From an uncultured Lachnospiraceae bacterium (lineage in GTDB: Bacteria; Bacillota; Clostridia; Lachnospirales; Lachnospiraceae), in NCBI GenBank assembly GCA_910577765.1, contig CAJTOV010000004.1, forward strand, positions 3,174-67,173: DNA of 64,000 nt. The letters run 5' to 3'. Shown here piece after piece: positions 8,428 through 17,080 of this stretch (position 1 is the stretch's first letter; each line of letters starts with the position of its first letter). The notes beneath the pieces are model-generated. The model did not search any database and had not been told where the DNA came from. It saw nothing but the letters and a program-made list of their open reading frames with translations. The position numbers and the translations under genes were made by a program.

Positions 8428-9250
8428 GGGCGTTGTAAAGACTGGCAGTGCCGTGAATGTCCGGCGGTTTGTCCCGCCTGCGGAGACCATAAAGCCCCAG
8501 AAGGCAGAGAACACTTCCGGTTCGGACAGCCGTAAAAAGCCGGGAGCCAAAGGCTCCGGGGAAGTCTGGGTATCCAGCGACCAGGACCAGGAGGCCTACA
8601 ACCAGGCCAGCCAGATCAAAGAAGGCGCCAGGGAGGAAGCCCGGGGCATCATCATGCGGGCCAACGAGACAGCAGAAGACATTCTCCAGGAAGCCAGGGA
8701 GCAGGCGGAGGAGATCCGCCGCCAGGCCCGGGAAGAGGGCTATGCAGACGGTCATGCCCAGGGCCGGGAGGAAGGCACGGAAGCGGCCAGGGACGAATAC
8801 CATGCCGCTTACCAGAGCAGCCTGGATGCCTTTAAGCAGGATATGGAGCGGGCCCTGGCCTCTGTCCAGGAAGCCAAGGAGCACTGCGTGAAGCGGTATC
8901 TGGATGAGCTGAAAGACTGCTCCGTTGCCATTGCAGAAAAGGTGATCCGTATCAGTCTGGAATCCAGCGGCGAGATCATCAAACGCATGATTCTGGCCGA
9001 GACCGAACGCATGAACAAGGTGGCCTGGGTCAAGATCTATATGGAAAAAACCGATTATGAGATGATGATGCAGACCGACGCCGACGTTATCGGCGAGCTG
9101 TCCAGGCTCTCCGACAATATCAAGTTTATTGTCATGGAAAAGGAACAGAGCGGAAGCTGTATCATCGAACTGCCCAATGAAATTATCGATATCAGCGTTG
9201 ACACCCAGATGGAAAATATGAGAGAGATTCTGGGAAGCATCCGAATGTAG
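8405..9250 (+). CDS. fliH: Flagellar export ATPase regulator FliH
   Basis: A 281-residue FliH, the stalk partner that holds the FliI ATPase at the export gate. A short N-terminal segment is followed by a long charged helical region with repeated A/G-x3-A/G-type spacing (EEARGIIMRANETAEDILQ), then the conserved C-terminal FliH domain (CSVAIAEKVIRISLE near residue 178). It overlaps the fliG end by 23 bp. AAGGGAGG precedes ATG 8405, which makes this start the best choice. Confidence 0.88.
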   Translation: MNRMSSCRGVVKTGSAVNVRRFVPPAETIKPQKAENTSGSDSRKKPGAKGSGEVWVSSDQDQEAYNQASQIKEGAREEARGIIMRANETAEDILQEAREQAEEIRRQAREEGYADGHAQGREEGTEAARDEYHAAYQSSLDAFKQDMERALASVQEAKEHCVKRYLDELKDCSVAIAEKVIRISLESSGEIIKRMILAETERMNKVAWVKIYMEKTDYEMMMQTDADVIGELSRLSDNIKFIVMEKEQSGSCIIELPNEIIDISVDTQMENMREILGSIRM

Positions 9251-9272
9251 CAGGAGACAGGGAAGAACGCCC

Positions 9273-10577
9273 ATGTATGAACAGATACCACAGCTGATCC
9301 GAAAGTCTGAGACCGTAGGACGCATAGGGAAAATTGAAAATGTGGTGGGGATGTCCATGGAGGCATCCGGCAGCCGTGCAGGAATCGGGGACCTGGTGAT
9401 GATCTACAACGAAGAGCAGAACCAGCAGATGCCTGCGGAGGTGGTAGGGTTCAAGGACGGCAAGATCCAGCTGATGACCTATGAGGCCACCAGCGGCATC
9501 ACTTCCGGAAGTTTTGTCCGCAACACCCGGCGCCGGCTGAAGGTGCCGGTGGGCAATTTCCTCCGGGGCCGGATCATCAATGCCATGGGAGAACCTATGG
9601 ACGGAGGTTCCGGATTCAAAGCTACGGAATATTATACAGTGAACAGCACGTACACCAACCCTTTGAACCGTCCTCCCATCCGGGAGCGGCTGGAGTTCGG
9701 GGTCAAGGCCATTGACGGGTTCAACACCATCGGCAAGGGCCAGAGAATCGGGATTTTTGCCGGTTCCGGTGTAGGAAAGAGTACCCTTATGGGTATGATC
9801 GCCAAGAATGTAAAGACCGATATCAACGTGATCGCCCTGGTAGGCGAGCGTGGCCGTGAGGTTCTGGAATTTATCCAGAAGGATCTGGGAGAGGAAGGCA
9901 TGAGCCGTTCCGTCCTGGTAGTGGCCACCTCGGACCAGCCGGCCATGCTCCGGATGAAATGCCCTCTGGTGGCTACCACCATAGCGGAATACTTCCGGGA
10001 CCAGGGGCTGGATGTGCTTCTGATGATGGACTCCCTGACCCGTTACGCCATGGCCCAGCGTGAGATCGGCCTGGCAATCGGCGAACCCCCGATTGCCAGA
10101 GGCTACACGCCATCCATTTACGCCGAGTTTCCAAAGCTTCTGGAGCGGAGCGGAAACTTCAACAAGGGCTCCATCACCGGGGTCTACACGGTCCTGGTGG
10201 AAGGCGACGATACCAACGAGCCCATTGCGGACACGGTCCGCGGTATTCTGGACGGCCATATCGTTCTCAGCCGCCAGCTTGCCAATGAGAACCATTTTCC
10301 GGCCATTGATATCGGGGCCAGCATCTCCCGACTGATGGTGGAGATTGTGACACGGGAGCACCGGGAGTCCGCCTCCCGCCTGCGCAACCTGCTGGGCCTG
10401 TACCAGAAGAACGCAGACCTGATCTCCATAGGCGCCTACAAGAAAGGCACTAACCCGGCCCTGGATGAGGCAGTGGCCAAGATTAACCGCATCAACCGGT
10501 TTTTGCAGCAGGACATTAATGAAAGTTTTTCCTATGAAGAGACTCTGGGACTTATGGAAGAGATTGCAGGACGCTGA
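9273..10577 (+). CDS. fliI: Flagellum-specific ATPase FliI
   Basis: A 434-residue export ATPase of the F1-beta-like family that powers substrate unfolding and release. The Walker A motif is FAGSGVGKST near residues 166-175. Walker B is VLLMMDSLTRYA near 250, followed by the family-typical AIGEPPIARGYTPS. It lies between fliH and fliJ, its two regulators. ATG 9273 follows AGGGAAG. Length and motifs are standard. Confidence 0.96.
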   Translation: MYEQIPQLIRKSETVGRIGKIENVVGMSMEASGSRAGIGDLVMIYNEEQNQQMPAEVVGFKDGKIQLMTYEATSGITSGSFVRNTRRRLKVPVGNFLRGRIINAMGEPMDGGSGFKATEYYTVNSTYTNPLNRPPIRERLEFGVKAIDGFNTIGKGQRIGIFAGSGVGKSTLMGMIAKNVKTDINVIALVGERGREVLEFIQKDLGEEGMSRSVLVVATSDQPAMLRMKCPLVATTIAEYFRDQGLDVLLMMDSLTRYAMAQREIGLAIGEPPIARGYTPSIYAEFPKLLERSGNFNKGSITGVYTVLVEGDDTNEPIADTVRGILDGHIVLSRQLANENHFPAIDIGASISRLMVEIVTREHRESASRLRNLLGLYQKNADLISIGAYKKGTNPALDEAVAKINRINRFLQQDINESFSYEETLGLMEEIAGR

Positions 10578-10658
10578 CAGCGGCCCGGGGGAAGTCCGCA
10601 GTATGAGAGACAGAGCCTGGTCCGGTTTTGCAGAGTTACCATCTGGAGGATATGAACC

Positions 10659-11105
10659 GTGAAAAAGTTTCAGTACAGTCTGGAGACCGTCCTTACCTAC
10701 AAGCAGCAGGTACTGGACAATGAGAAAGCAGAGCACGCCGCCATTTTAAACCGGGTGCGCCAGAAGAATGAAGAGATCCGGCTCCTGAAACGGGAGCTGA
10801 TGGGGTTCCAGAAGGGCTTTGACGAGTCCAAGTTCCTGGGGGCCCCCATTGAAGATTTCCGTCTCTATGATATGTGTATCGGCCTGGTGGAGGACCAGAT
10901 TACGGTCCAGAAAGAACAGCTGGCCGTACTGAAGAAGAAAGAAGAGAAGAAAAAGCAGGAGGTCATCGCCGCCAGGGTGGACACCTCCAAATTCGAAAAG
11001 CTCAAAGACCGCCGCCTGGTAGAATACCGCAAAGCCGCGGCAAAGGAAGAAGAAGCCTTTATCGAAGAATTTGTGGTCCATGGCAGGACAGCAGCCGAAA
11101 GTTAA
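10659..11105 (+). CDS. fliJ: Flagellar export chaperone/stalk protein FliJ
   Basis: A 148-residue coiled-coil protein with the FliJ beginning (MKKFQYSLETVLTYKQQ) and heptad-rich charged sequence throughout. Family knowledge: FliJ is the gamma-subunit-like stalk of the export ATPase ring. GTG 10659 is preceded by TGGAGGA at proper spacing; an ATG at 10652 is in another frame. The 82-bp gap after fliI is the first loosely packed junction of the operon. Confidence 0.86.
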   Translation: MKKFQYSLETVLTYKQQVLDNEKAEHAAILNRVRQKNEEIRLLKRELMGFQKGFDESKFLGAPIEDFRLYDMCIGLVEDQITVQKEQLAVLKKKEEKKKQEVIAARVDTSKFEKLKDRRLVEYRKAAAKEEEAFIEEFVVHGRTAAES

Positions 11106-11146
11106 ATCCGGTAATACCAGCGCTTTTGCTGATATTATATAGTGAG

Positions 11147-11189
11147 CACTTAGTGAATGCAAGCCGCAAGGCGCGGCATGAGCTTAGTG
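11147..11189. repeat. Intergenic palindromic repeat, copy 1
   Basis: A 43-bp element that begins CACTTAGTG and ends CTTAGTG, with GCCGC/GCGGC arms inside. Its ends pair (GCACTTAG with CTTAGTGC, one mismatch), so the transcript can fold into one hairpin. A near-identical copy follows 16 bp later. Confidence 0.8.
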
Positions 11190-11205
11190 CGAACATACAC
11201 CTGGC

Positions 11206-11247
11206 CACTTAGTGAATGCAAGCCGAAGGCGCAGTATGAACTTAGTG
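11206..11247. repeat. Intergenic palindromic repeat, copy 2
   Basis: A 42-bp direct copy of 11147-11189 with one deletion and a few substitutions (…AATGCAAGCCGAAGGCGCAGTATGAA…). It lies between fliJ and fliK and disrupts neither. A spurious upstream extension of the fliK frame runs through it. Confidence 0.8.
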
Positions 11248-11292
11248 GACATGGTGTACCACTTCAAAAAATTAATAGAAAGGAGGGAACCG

Positions 11293-12537
11293 ATGGCAGG
11301 AATCAACATGGCACAATTAACCAGCACCGGCTCTGTGAAAGCATCCTCTTCGTCCAGATCCGGCAGCTCATCTTCCGTCAGGGAGACATCCAAAAGCGAT
11401 TTTGCCGACATGATCCAGGGCAAGGTCAAGGACAGTGCCCCGGAGAAGAAGCCAGACAGCAATACTCCGGTGAAGAACCAGGAGGGAAGCACTGGCAAGA
11501 CCGACCAGACCGGCAGCCAGACTGACAAGACAGACACCACAAAGCCGGAAACCAAAGACACCGCCGCAAAACCGGACGGGACCCAGGAAAAGGAACTGGC
11601 AGGCACCATGGCAGAGCTTCAGGCAGTCTTGAACCAGATGATGGTCCAGAGTCTTGGAGAGACCAGTGAGCTGGCAGACCAGCTTACAGAATCCGCAAAG
11701 GCGCTGGAGGCAGTAGCCCAGGGCAAGGTTCTGGAAAAGGTTCAGGAGGCAGCAGCCGGTGATCCGGAAACCGCCGCCAGGGCAGAGGCCGCCAAAGAGC
11801 TGACCGGAAGTCTTCAGAACTTTGAATCCGTGGCAGCCGCCCAGGAGCCGGCAGACCAGGCAGCAAAGAAAGCCGGGGAAACAGACGGCCAGAAGCAGGT
11901 TTCCCTACAGGAGGCACTGACAGCCAGGGCCCAGACACTTTCCCAGACCGGCCAGGTCACGGAGCTGACAGCCGCCCAGAGCGCAGGCAGTTCCCGCAGG
12001 GAAGAGACCGGAGCCCAGGACAGCCGCAGCCAAGAGGGCCCCGGGGCCATCCAGGAGATGATGGCATCCGGCATGGGAAGCACCCAGGCAAGAGATGCAC
12101 TGACAGCCTTTGAGATGCCCAGGCAGGAGACGGTTACCGTTCCCACCACACCGGAGACATTTCCTCAGGATGTGGGAAACAAGCTGGCAGCATCCCTGCC
12201 CAGGACAGACGGGACACTGACTATTGAGTTAGAACCTGCGTCCCTTGGCAAGATGACCATCCGCGTGGTCTATGAGGCAGGCAAGGCAGCCGTATCCATT
12301 GTATCCGAGAACCCAAGAACCCTGGAGCTTTTAAGCCAGAACGCCAGCGAGATCGCCCGGATTCTGGAAGAGAAGACCGGCCAGGTAACAGAGGTTTACA
12401 CCCCGGACCCCAGACAGCAGATGGAAGAAGGCCAGACCGGCCAGGAACACCAGCAGCGCCGTCAGGACGAACCGGAGAAGCAGAAACACGACCAGACAGA
12501 GTCATTTACCCAGATGCTCCGGCTTGGGCTTGTGTAA
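11293..12537 (+). CDS. fliK: Flagellar hook-length control protein FliK
   Basis: A 414-residue molecular ruler that sets hook length and triggers the FlhB specificity switch. The N-terminal two thirds are Thr/Gln/Lys/Glu/Ala-rich and likely extended. The C-terminal Flg_hook domain is clear (LTIELEPASLGKMTIRVVYE near residues 310-330). ATG 11293 follows AGAAAGGAGGGAACCG; the frame stays open back to 11212 through the repeat element, which is not coding. flgD follows, as usual. Confidence 0.9.
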   Translation: MAGINMAQLTSTGSVKASSSSRSGSSSSVRETSKSDFADMIQGKVKDSAPEKKPDSNTPVKNQEGSTGKTDQTGSQTDKTDTTKPETKDTAAKPDGTQEKELAGTMAELQAVLNQMMVQSLGETSELADQLTESAKALEAVAQGKVLEKVQEAAAGDPETAARAEAAKELTGSLQNFESVAAAQEPADQAAKKAGETDGQKQVSLQEALTARAQTLSQTGQVTELTAAQSAGSSRREETGAQDSRSQEGPGAIQEMMASGMGSTQARDALTAFEMPRQETVTVPTTPETFPQDVGNKLAASLPRTDGTLTIELEPASLGKMTIRVVYEAGKAAVSIVSENPRTLELLSQNASEIARILEEKTGQVTEVYTPDPRQQMEEGQTGQEHQQRRQDEPEKQKHDQTESFTQMLRLGLV

Positions 12538-12561
12538 GAAAGAAAAAGGAGGAAACACAGT

Positions 12562-13173
12562 ATGGCAGTTGGTGAAATCAGCGGAACCTCCGATCCGTAT
12601 ACCCAACAGTACTATCAGCCAGGCAGCAATGACAAGAATACACTGACTATTACCAGCTATTTCAAGCTGCTGGCCGCACAGCTGGCTAACCAGGATATGA
12701 CCAACCCCATGGACAACAGCGAGATGATGGGCCAGATGACCCAGATGGCCATGGTCCAGTCCCTGACCGCCATGACCGAGTCTATCCAGACCTCTACGGC
12801 CGTGTCCACCCAGACATACGCAGCCGGACTGGTAGGACAAGAGATTACCGTAGCAGTTGTGGAAGAAGGGGACGACGGAAGCCAGCCTACCAATGTCAAA
12901 TACGGCAAGGTGGAGAAGGTCAGCTTCGTAGGAGGCAGCCCCTACATTTACTTAGAAGGCGACAAGAACCCCTACCCACTTACCTACGTCTTAGGCATGG
13001 GCAAGATCGACAATCCCTTTGAGGATAAGACCGAGGGTGAAGGAGAGGGCGACGGTGACGGTGACAAGGACCCGGATACAGACGGTTCCGGTACCACAAC
13101 CCCGCCAGGCGGTGTAGACGGTGACTCCAAGAAGAACAGCAACCCCCTATATGATCCCAGCTTATTTATCTAA
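12562..13173 (+). CDS. flgD: Hook assembly scaffold FlgD
   Basis: A 203-residue hook-cap protein. The conserved N-terminal FlgD signature is present (FKLLAAQLANQDMTNPMDNS near residues 35-54), then a Gln/Thr/Met-rich helix and a shortened beta domain. The last 50 residues are an acidic Gly/Asp repeat-like tail not typical of the family core. It sits between fliK and the TIGR02530-type gene. The ribosome site is AAAGGAGG. Confidence 0.92.
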   Translation: MAVGEISGTSDPYTQQYYQPGSNDKNTLTITSYFKLLAAQLANQDMTNPMDNSEMMGQMTQMAMVQSLTAMTESIQTSTAVSTQTYAAGLVGQEITVAVVEEGDDGSQPTNVKYGKVEKVSFVGGSPYIYLEGDKNPYPLTYVLGMGKIDNPFEDKTEGEGEGDGDGDKDPDTDGSGTTTPPGGVDGDSKKNSNPLYDPSLFI

Positions 13174-13222
13174 GAGCCGGTAACAGCCTTTAAGGACCGG
13201 CCGCAGCTGGAAAGGAGCAACT

Positions 13223-13603
13223 ATGGGAATTAACGGAGTAAGTCATGTACAATATGGCCATGCCTCCGGTGTGGAACAGACACAGTCCCCCGCCAGGCAG
13301 GCACAATCCACTGTCAGTTTCGGCGAGCTGCTTTCCGGACGGGCAAGAGAAAGCCTGAACTTTTCCAAGCACGCGGCAAAACGGCTCGATGAAAGAGGGA
13401 TTCAGCTTGACAGCAGTCTCTTGGGGGATTTGGAACACGCGGTGGAACAGGCACGGCAGAAAGGCGCCAAAGACGTAGCCGTCATCGGCCGCCAGGGCGT
13501 ATTCATCGTCAACGTACCCAACAATATCGTGGTGACCACCATGTCCCAGGATGACACAGACAAAAAAATATTTACCAACATCGACAGTGCTGTTCTGATG
13601 TAG
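13223..13603 (+). CDS. Flagellar operon protein, TIGR02530 family
   Basis: A 126-residue protein with the family core near residues 47-62 (FSKHAAKRLDERGIQL) and IVNVPNNIVVTTM toward the end. Family knowledge: this small protein is found between flgD and flgE in many Firmicute flagellar operons; its molecular role is not established, and a hook-assembly function is the usual guess. ATG 13223 follows GGAAAGGAG. Length is normal. Confidence 0.85.
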   Translation: MGINGVSHVQYGHASGVEQTQSPARQAQSTVSFGELLSGRARESLNFSKHAAKRLDERGIQLDSSLLGDLEHAVEQARQKGAKDVAVIGRQGVFIVNVPNNIVVTTMSQDDTDKKIFTNIDSAVLM

Positions 13604-13676
13604 GCAGGACCGCAAGGATGCTGTGCCGGCTGCCCGAAGTGCACCGGCTAAGGAACAGCAGAAAGGAATATGGCAT

Positions 13677-14618
13677 ATGTTAAGAGCAATGGACTCCGCA
13701 GTCGCAGGACTGCGCGCACACCAGAATAAACTGGACGTAATCGGACACAATATAGCAAACGTAAATACCTTTGGTTTTAAATCCCAGATCTACAGCTTTC
13801 AGGAGGCTATGTACCAGACCACCAATGCTTCTACAAAAGGAACAACCACTGCTGGTGGTACCAATGCGGCTCAGTTTGGTTATGGTGCGTTGATGGGAAC
13901 AATCGCCACAGATATGACAGCGTCTACTCCTACCTATATGGGCGGGCTTAATGCCAGCATCAATGGAGATGGTTTCTTTATTACACATGCAACCAAAAAG
14001 GAAAATGTCGGAGTAACGGAGGCTGATATAAAGAAAAATGATTTTGATTTTACCCGTGTAGGTCAGTTTAAGCTTGATGGCAACGGATATCTGGTAGATG
14101 GAAATGGACGTTTTGTGTATGGTTTTCAGCCCACAGACGCATCGGATTCCTCTACAATTGACACAACAAAATTAGTTCCCATAAGAGCTTGTGATAACAC
14201 ATTGGCATTTACTGGTGCGGCAATAGAAATGGACAGTATACAGATTAATAAGCTTGGGGAAGTAACAGCAATTACAAAACTTCCTCCGAAGGCTGATGGA
14301 ACGAAAGATCCTAATGACGGACAGAGCGTTTCCCTTGGCAAACTGGCAATCGCGACATTCCAAAACCCGGAAGGCCTTACGAAGAAAGGCCAGTATTACT
14401 ATGGAGCTAATGAATCAGATAATACTGGTGCTTGTTCAGCGACTATCCCCGGCGGCACCACCTCCGACTTAATGACCGGCTACTTAGAGGCCTCCAACGT
14501 AGACCTTGCCACCGAGTTTTCCAACATGATCACCACCCAGAGAGGCTTCCAGGCCAACTCCAAGATGATCACGGTCAGCGATGAAATATTAAATGAGCTT
14601 GTAAATATGAAGCGTTAG
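13677..14618 (+). CDS. flgE: Flagellar hook protein FlgE
   Basis: A 313-residue hook subunit. It begins with the conserved axial-protein sequence (MLRAMDSAVAGLRAHQNKLD, then IGHNIANVNTFGFKS). It ends with SNVDLATEFSNMITTQRGFQ and the FlgE/FlgG C-terminal helix (ILNELVNMKR). ATG 13677 follows GAAAGGA; the frame stays open back to 13623. The middle, about 13800-14440, is visibly more AT-rich with different codon choice than the ends, suggesting recombinational replacement of the surface-exposed domain. Confidence 0.92.
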   Translation: MLRAMDSAVAGLRAHQNKLDVIGHNIANVNTFGFKSQIYSFQEAMYQTTNASTKGTTTAGGTNAAQFGYGALMGTIATDMTASTPTYMGGLNASINGDGFFITHATKKENVGVTEADIKKNDFDFTRVGQFKLDGNGYLVDGNGRFVYGFQPTDASDSSTIDTTKLVPIRACDNTLAFTGAAIEMDSIQINKLGEVTAITKLPPKADGTKDPNDGQSVSLGKLAIATFQNPEGLTKKGQYYYGANESDNTGACSATIPGGTTSDLMTGYLEASNVDLATEFSNMITTQRGFQANSKMITVSDEILNELVNMKR

Positions 14619-14926
14619 TGATATGATGAATTAGTTCCGGTGCAGATGAAACTGTAAGTCTGCGCCGGAACAAAACCGTATCCCGGTGGGCATACCCCGG
14701 GACGGAACCTAACAGAAAGAGCAGAATCCGTAAAAACCGATCATAAGAAAACCGATTAAAAGAGAAATAAAACAGCAGCCATAATCGTAAAAAGCGGCAG
14801 CCCCGTAACGGTTCAAGGGTTATCGGAACTGTTACGCAGCCCCAATGCCGTTTTAGGAATCATCACCCCACAAGGCCCCTCAGAAAAGGGCCTCCCCACA
14901 ACCAATTTTCAGGAGAAGGCATAAAC
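14619..14926. other. Intergenic stretch with three hairpins
   Basis: No gene is seen in these 308 bases. A 13-bp hairpin (GTTCCGGTGCAGA 14634-14646 with TCTGCGCCGGAAC 14659-14671) lies just after flgE. An 11-bp hairpin has arms CGTAACGGTTC (14804-14814) and GAACTGTTACG (14826-14836). A short AGGCCC/GGGCCT hairpin lies near 14873-14893. None has a T-run, so transcript processing or stabilisation is more likely than termination. No promoter is convincing. Confidence 0.6.
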
Positions 14927-15127
14927 ATGATCAAACTCACTCGTTTAAACGGCGAAGTCATCTACTTAAACTACTTCCAGATCCAGTACGTGGTCAGCAT
15001 TCCGGAATCCAAAGTGATGATGGTCAACGGCGACTACTACCTGGTAAAAGACACAGTAGAGCATATATTACAAAAAGTAACGGAATTTTTACACAGCGCT
15101 GTTGCTTTTGAAACGAAAATTATGTAA
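14927..15127 (+). CDS. flbD: FlbD family flagellar protein
   Basis: A 66-residue protein matching the short Firmicute/Spirochaete FlbD family (MIKLTRLNGEVIYLN, then an I-E/Q-x-V-V core and TVEHILQKV). It has nothing to do with the Caulobacter regulator of the same name. Genes of this family lie between flgE and motA, as here. The function is unestablished. The ribosome site is AGGAGAAGG. Confidence 0.85.
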   Translation: MIKLTRLNGEVIYLNYFQIQYVVSIPESKVMMVNGDYYLVKDTVEHILQKVTEFLHSAVAFETKIM

Positions 15128-15216
15128 AATAGGTAGCAGCTTAACGTTTGGCAGAACGGTTACCGAAATTGGCATAATGCAAGTAAGGAGTGTTACGATA
15201 CAGGAGGCACATTGAG

Positions 15217-16023
15217 ATGGATTTGACAACAATCATTGGTATAGCGCTAGGCGCGGCTTTAATAGTAAATGGTATAGGAATAGCAAAGCTGGGGAACTTC
15301 TGGGACCCGCCCAGTGTGCTGATCGTTATCGGCGGAACCCTTGCGGCGGTTATCGCCAGCTATCCCCTGGGAATCTTAAAGGATATTCCCAAACACTTTA
15401 TGGTCCTGCTCCGCGGGAAACAGTATAATGTTCCCAAGCTTGTAGACCAGCTTGTGGATCTGGCCATGGTCGCCAGGCAGAACGGCCTGCTGGCCCTGGA
15501 AGAAAAAGCTGAGGAGATCAAGGACCCGTTTTTCAAACAGAGCCTTCTGATGATTGTTGATGCCAATGATCCTGACCGTGTCCGCCAGATCCTGGAGCGG
15601 GAGCTGGAGAACATGATGACCCGCCATGACCAGGCGGCAGGTCTCTACGAGAAAGCATCCGCCTACGCGCCGGCCTTCGGTATGGTAGGTACCCTGGTAG
15701 GTCTGATCAACATGCTGAAAGGCATGAACTTAGGAGACAGCAGCGGTGCATCCTCCCTGGGCCAGGATATGGGTGTGGCTCTGATCACAACCTTCTACGG
15801 AAGTGCCTTCTCCAACCTGCTTTGCCACCCCATTGCCAAGAAGCTCCGCATCCGTCAGGATGAGGAGGAACTTTACTGCTCCACCATCGTAGAGGGTATC
15901 ATTGCCATCCAGGCAGGTGAGAACCCCAAGTATTTGAGAGAGCATCTGCTTGCATCCCTTAAGCAGTCCCAGCAGAAGAAACTGTTATCCAAGGCCAATG
16001 CAGCAGGGGGTGGAGAGAAATGA
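15217..16023 (+). CDS. motA: Flagellar motor stator protein MotA
   Basis: A 268-residue membrane protein of the MotA/TolQ/ExbB family. It has four predicted membrane segments (near residues 2-22, 30-50, 146-166 and 182-202) and a large cytoplasmic loop with the charged residues that contact FliG. The signature is YAPAFGMVGTLVGLI near 150. ATG 15217 follows CAGGAGGC; the frame extends to 15190, but that start lacks a site. The last 4 bases overlap motB (ATGA), fitting an obligate A5B2 stator. Confidence 0.93.
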   Translation: MDLTTIIGIALGAALIVNGIGIAKLGNFWDPPSVLIVIGGTLAAVIASYPLGILKDIPKHFMVLLRGKQYNVPKLVDQLVDLAMVARQNGLLALEEKAEEIKDPFFKQSLLMIVDANDPDRVRQILERELENMMTRHDQAAGLYEKASAYAPAFGMVGTLVGLINMLKGMNLGDSSGASSLGQDMGVALITTFYGSAFSNLLCHPIAKKLRIRQDEEELYCSTIVEGIIAIQAGENPKYLREHLLASLKQSQQKKLLSKANAAGGGEK

Positions 16024-17009
16024 AAAAGAACCGTCCCACAGACGGCGGCGGCAACTGGATGGATACATACGGCGACATGGTTACACTGCTCCTCTGCTTC
16101 TTTGTCATGCTTTACTCTATGTCAAGCTTAAACCAGCAGAAGTGGGAAGTGTTTGTCCGCAGTATTTACCCGGCGTCCAATGCCAAAGTACAGGAGGATG
16201 TTACGGTCAATGGTATTGTGGTGCCGGATGAAGAAGATGCCAGCAATACCCAGGGAACCCCGGACATTCCGGAAACAGAGGCAGATATTGACATGGATAC
16301 CCTGTATCTGACCATTGCCGAAGTCATGAATGAGATGGGGATCGACGGGGTCACCATCTCACGCGGGGAGGATTATACCTTTATTGTATTTGAAGATAAG
16401 ACATTCTTTGACGGGGACAGCTCCGTCATGACTGAGGCTGGTAAGCAGACGCTGGATGTGTTCTGTGAGGCCATTGCCCCGGCAGATGAGATGCTGGAGC
16501 AGGTGAACATCATGGCCCACACCGCCCAGGGTGATCCCGACCGGCCCAATAACCCAAGGACGGACCGTATGCTTTCTGCCATGCGTGCCGGCGAAGTGTG
16601 TATCTATATCCAGTTAAAGGAAGCCATTGATCCGGCAAAGCTGGTGAATATCAGTTACGGACAGTTCCGCCCGGTGGCAGACAACGGCACCCGGGAGGGA
16701 AGGGCCAGGAACCGCCGCGTGGAGATCCTGATGGTGGATAAGGGTGCAGACGTGCACTCCATGAACAAGTATTATGAAGAGTATACCAGTGGTGTCAATG
16801 CAGACAAGACGGTAGTTACCGACGGCCAGCCCGTCAACAGTGATCACGGTTTTGCACCTGCGGACGATTCCTCCGACCAGCCTGTGGAGCAGGACGGCGT
16901 GTCCAGCCTTCAGGCGCCCAGGGCAGAGGAAGGCGGCGGGGAAGCTTCCCCGGAAGCAGCAGCGCCCCCGGCACCAGTCCCGGAACCGGAGGGAGTGCCG
17001 GTTCCATAG
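16020..17009 (+). CDS. motB: Flagellar motor stator protein MotB
   Basis: A 329-residue stator partner. A single membrane helix near residues 19-38 carries the proton-binding Asp (TYGDMVTLLLCFFVMLYSMS). A periplasmic plug/linker precedes the OmpA-like peptidoglycan-binding domain (NNPRTDRMLSAMRAG, then GRARNRRVEILM near 235). The tail after 245 is an Ala/Pro/Glu-rich extension. It overlaps motA by 4 bp. fliL, often next in related operons, is absent; fliM follows. Confidence 0.93.
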   Translation: MKKNRPTDGGGNWMDTYGDMVTLLLCFFVMLYSMSSLNQQKWEVFVRSIYPASNAKVQEDVTVNGIVVPDEEDASNTQGTPDIPETEADIDMDTLYLTIAEVMNEMGIDGVTISRGEDYTFIVFEDKTFFDGDSSVMTEAGKQTLDVFCEAIAPADEMLEQVNIMAHTAQGDPDRPNNPRTDRMLSAMRAGEVCIYIQLKEAIDPAKLVNISYGQFRPVADNGTREGRARNRRVEILMVDKGADVHSMNKYYEEYTSGVNADKTVVTDGQPVNSDHGFAPADDSSDQPVEQDGVSSLQAPRAEEGGGEASPEAAAPPAPVPEPEGVPVP

Positions 17010-17080
17010 GCCTTGTTGGAGTCTTCCAGCAGGCTTTCGGGAACGGTGTCTGAATATTATAGAAAAGGTGGCTTAACGCA

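Noticed and set aside
9192..10736. 514-codon antisense frame opposite fliI
   Set aside because: fliI is certain; the antisense frame is a by-product of GC-rich third positions.
11212..11292. N-terminal extension of FliK starting in the repeat element
   Set aside because: The strong AGGAGGG site before ATG 11293 and the repetitive nature of the upstream sequence show that translation starts later.
14634..14671. Terminator after flgE
   Set aside because: The hairpin is strong but has no T-run, and the downstream flagellar genes need transcription from the same promoter.
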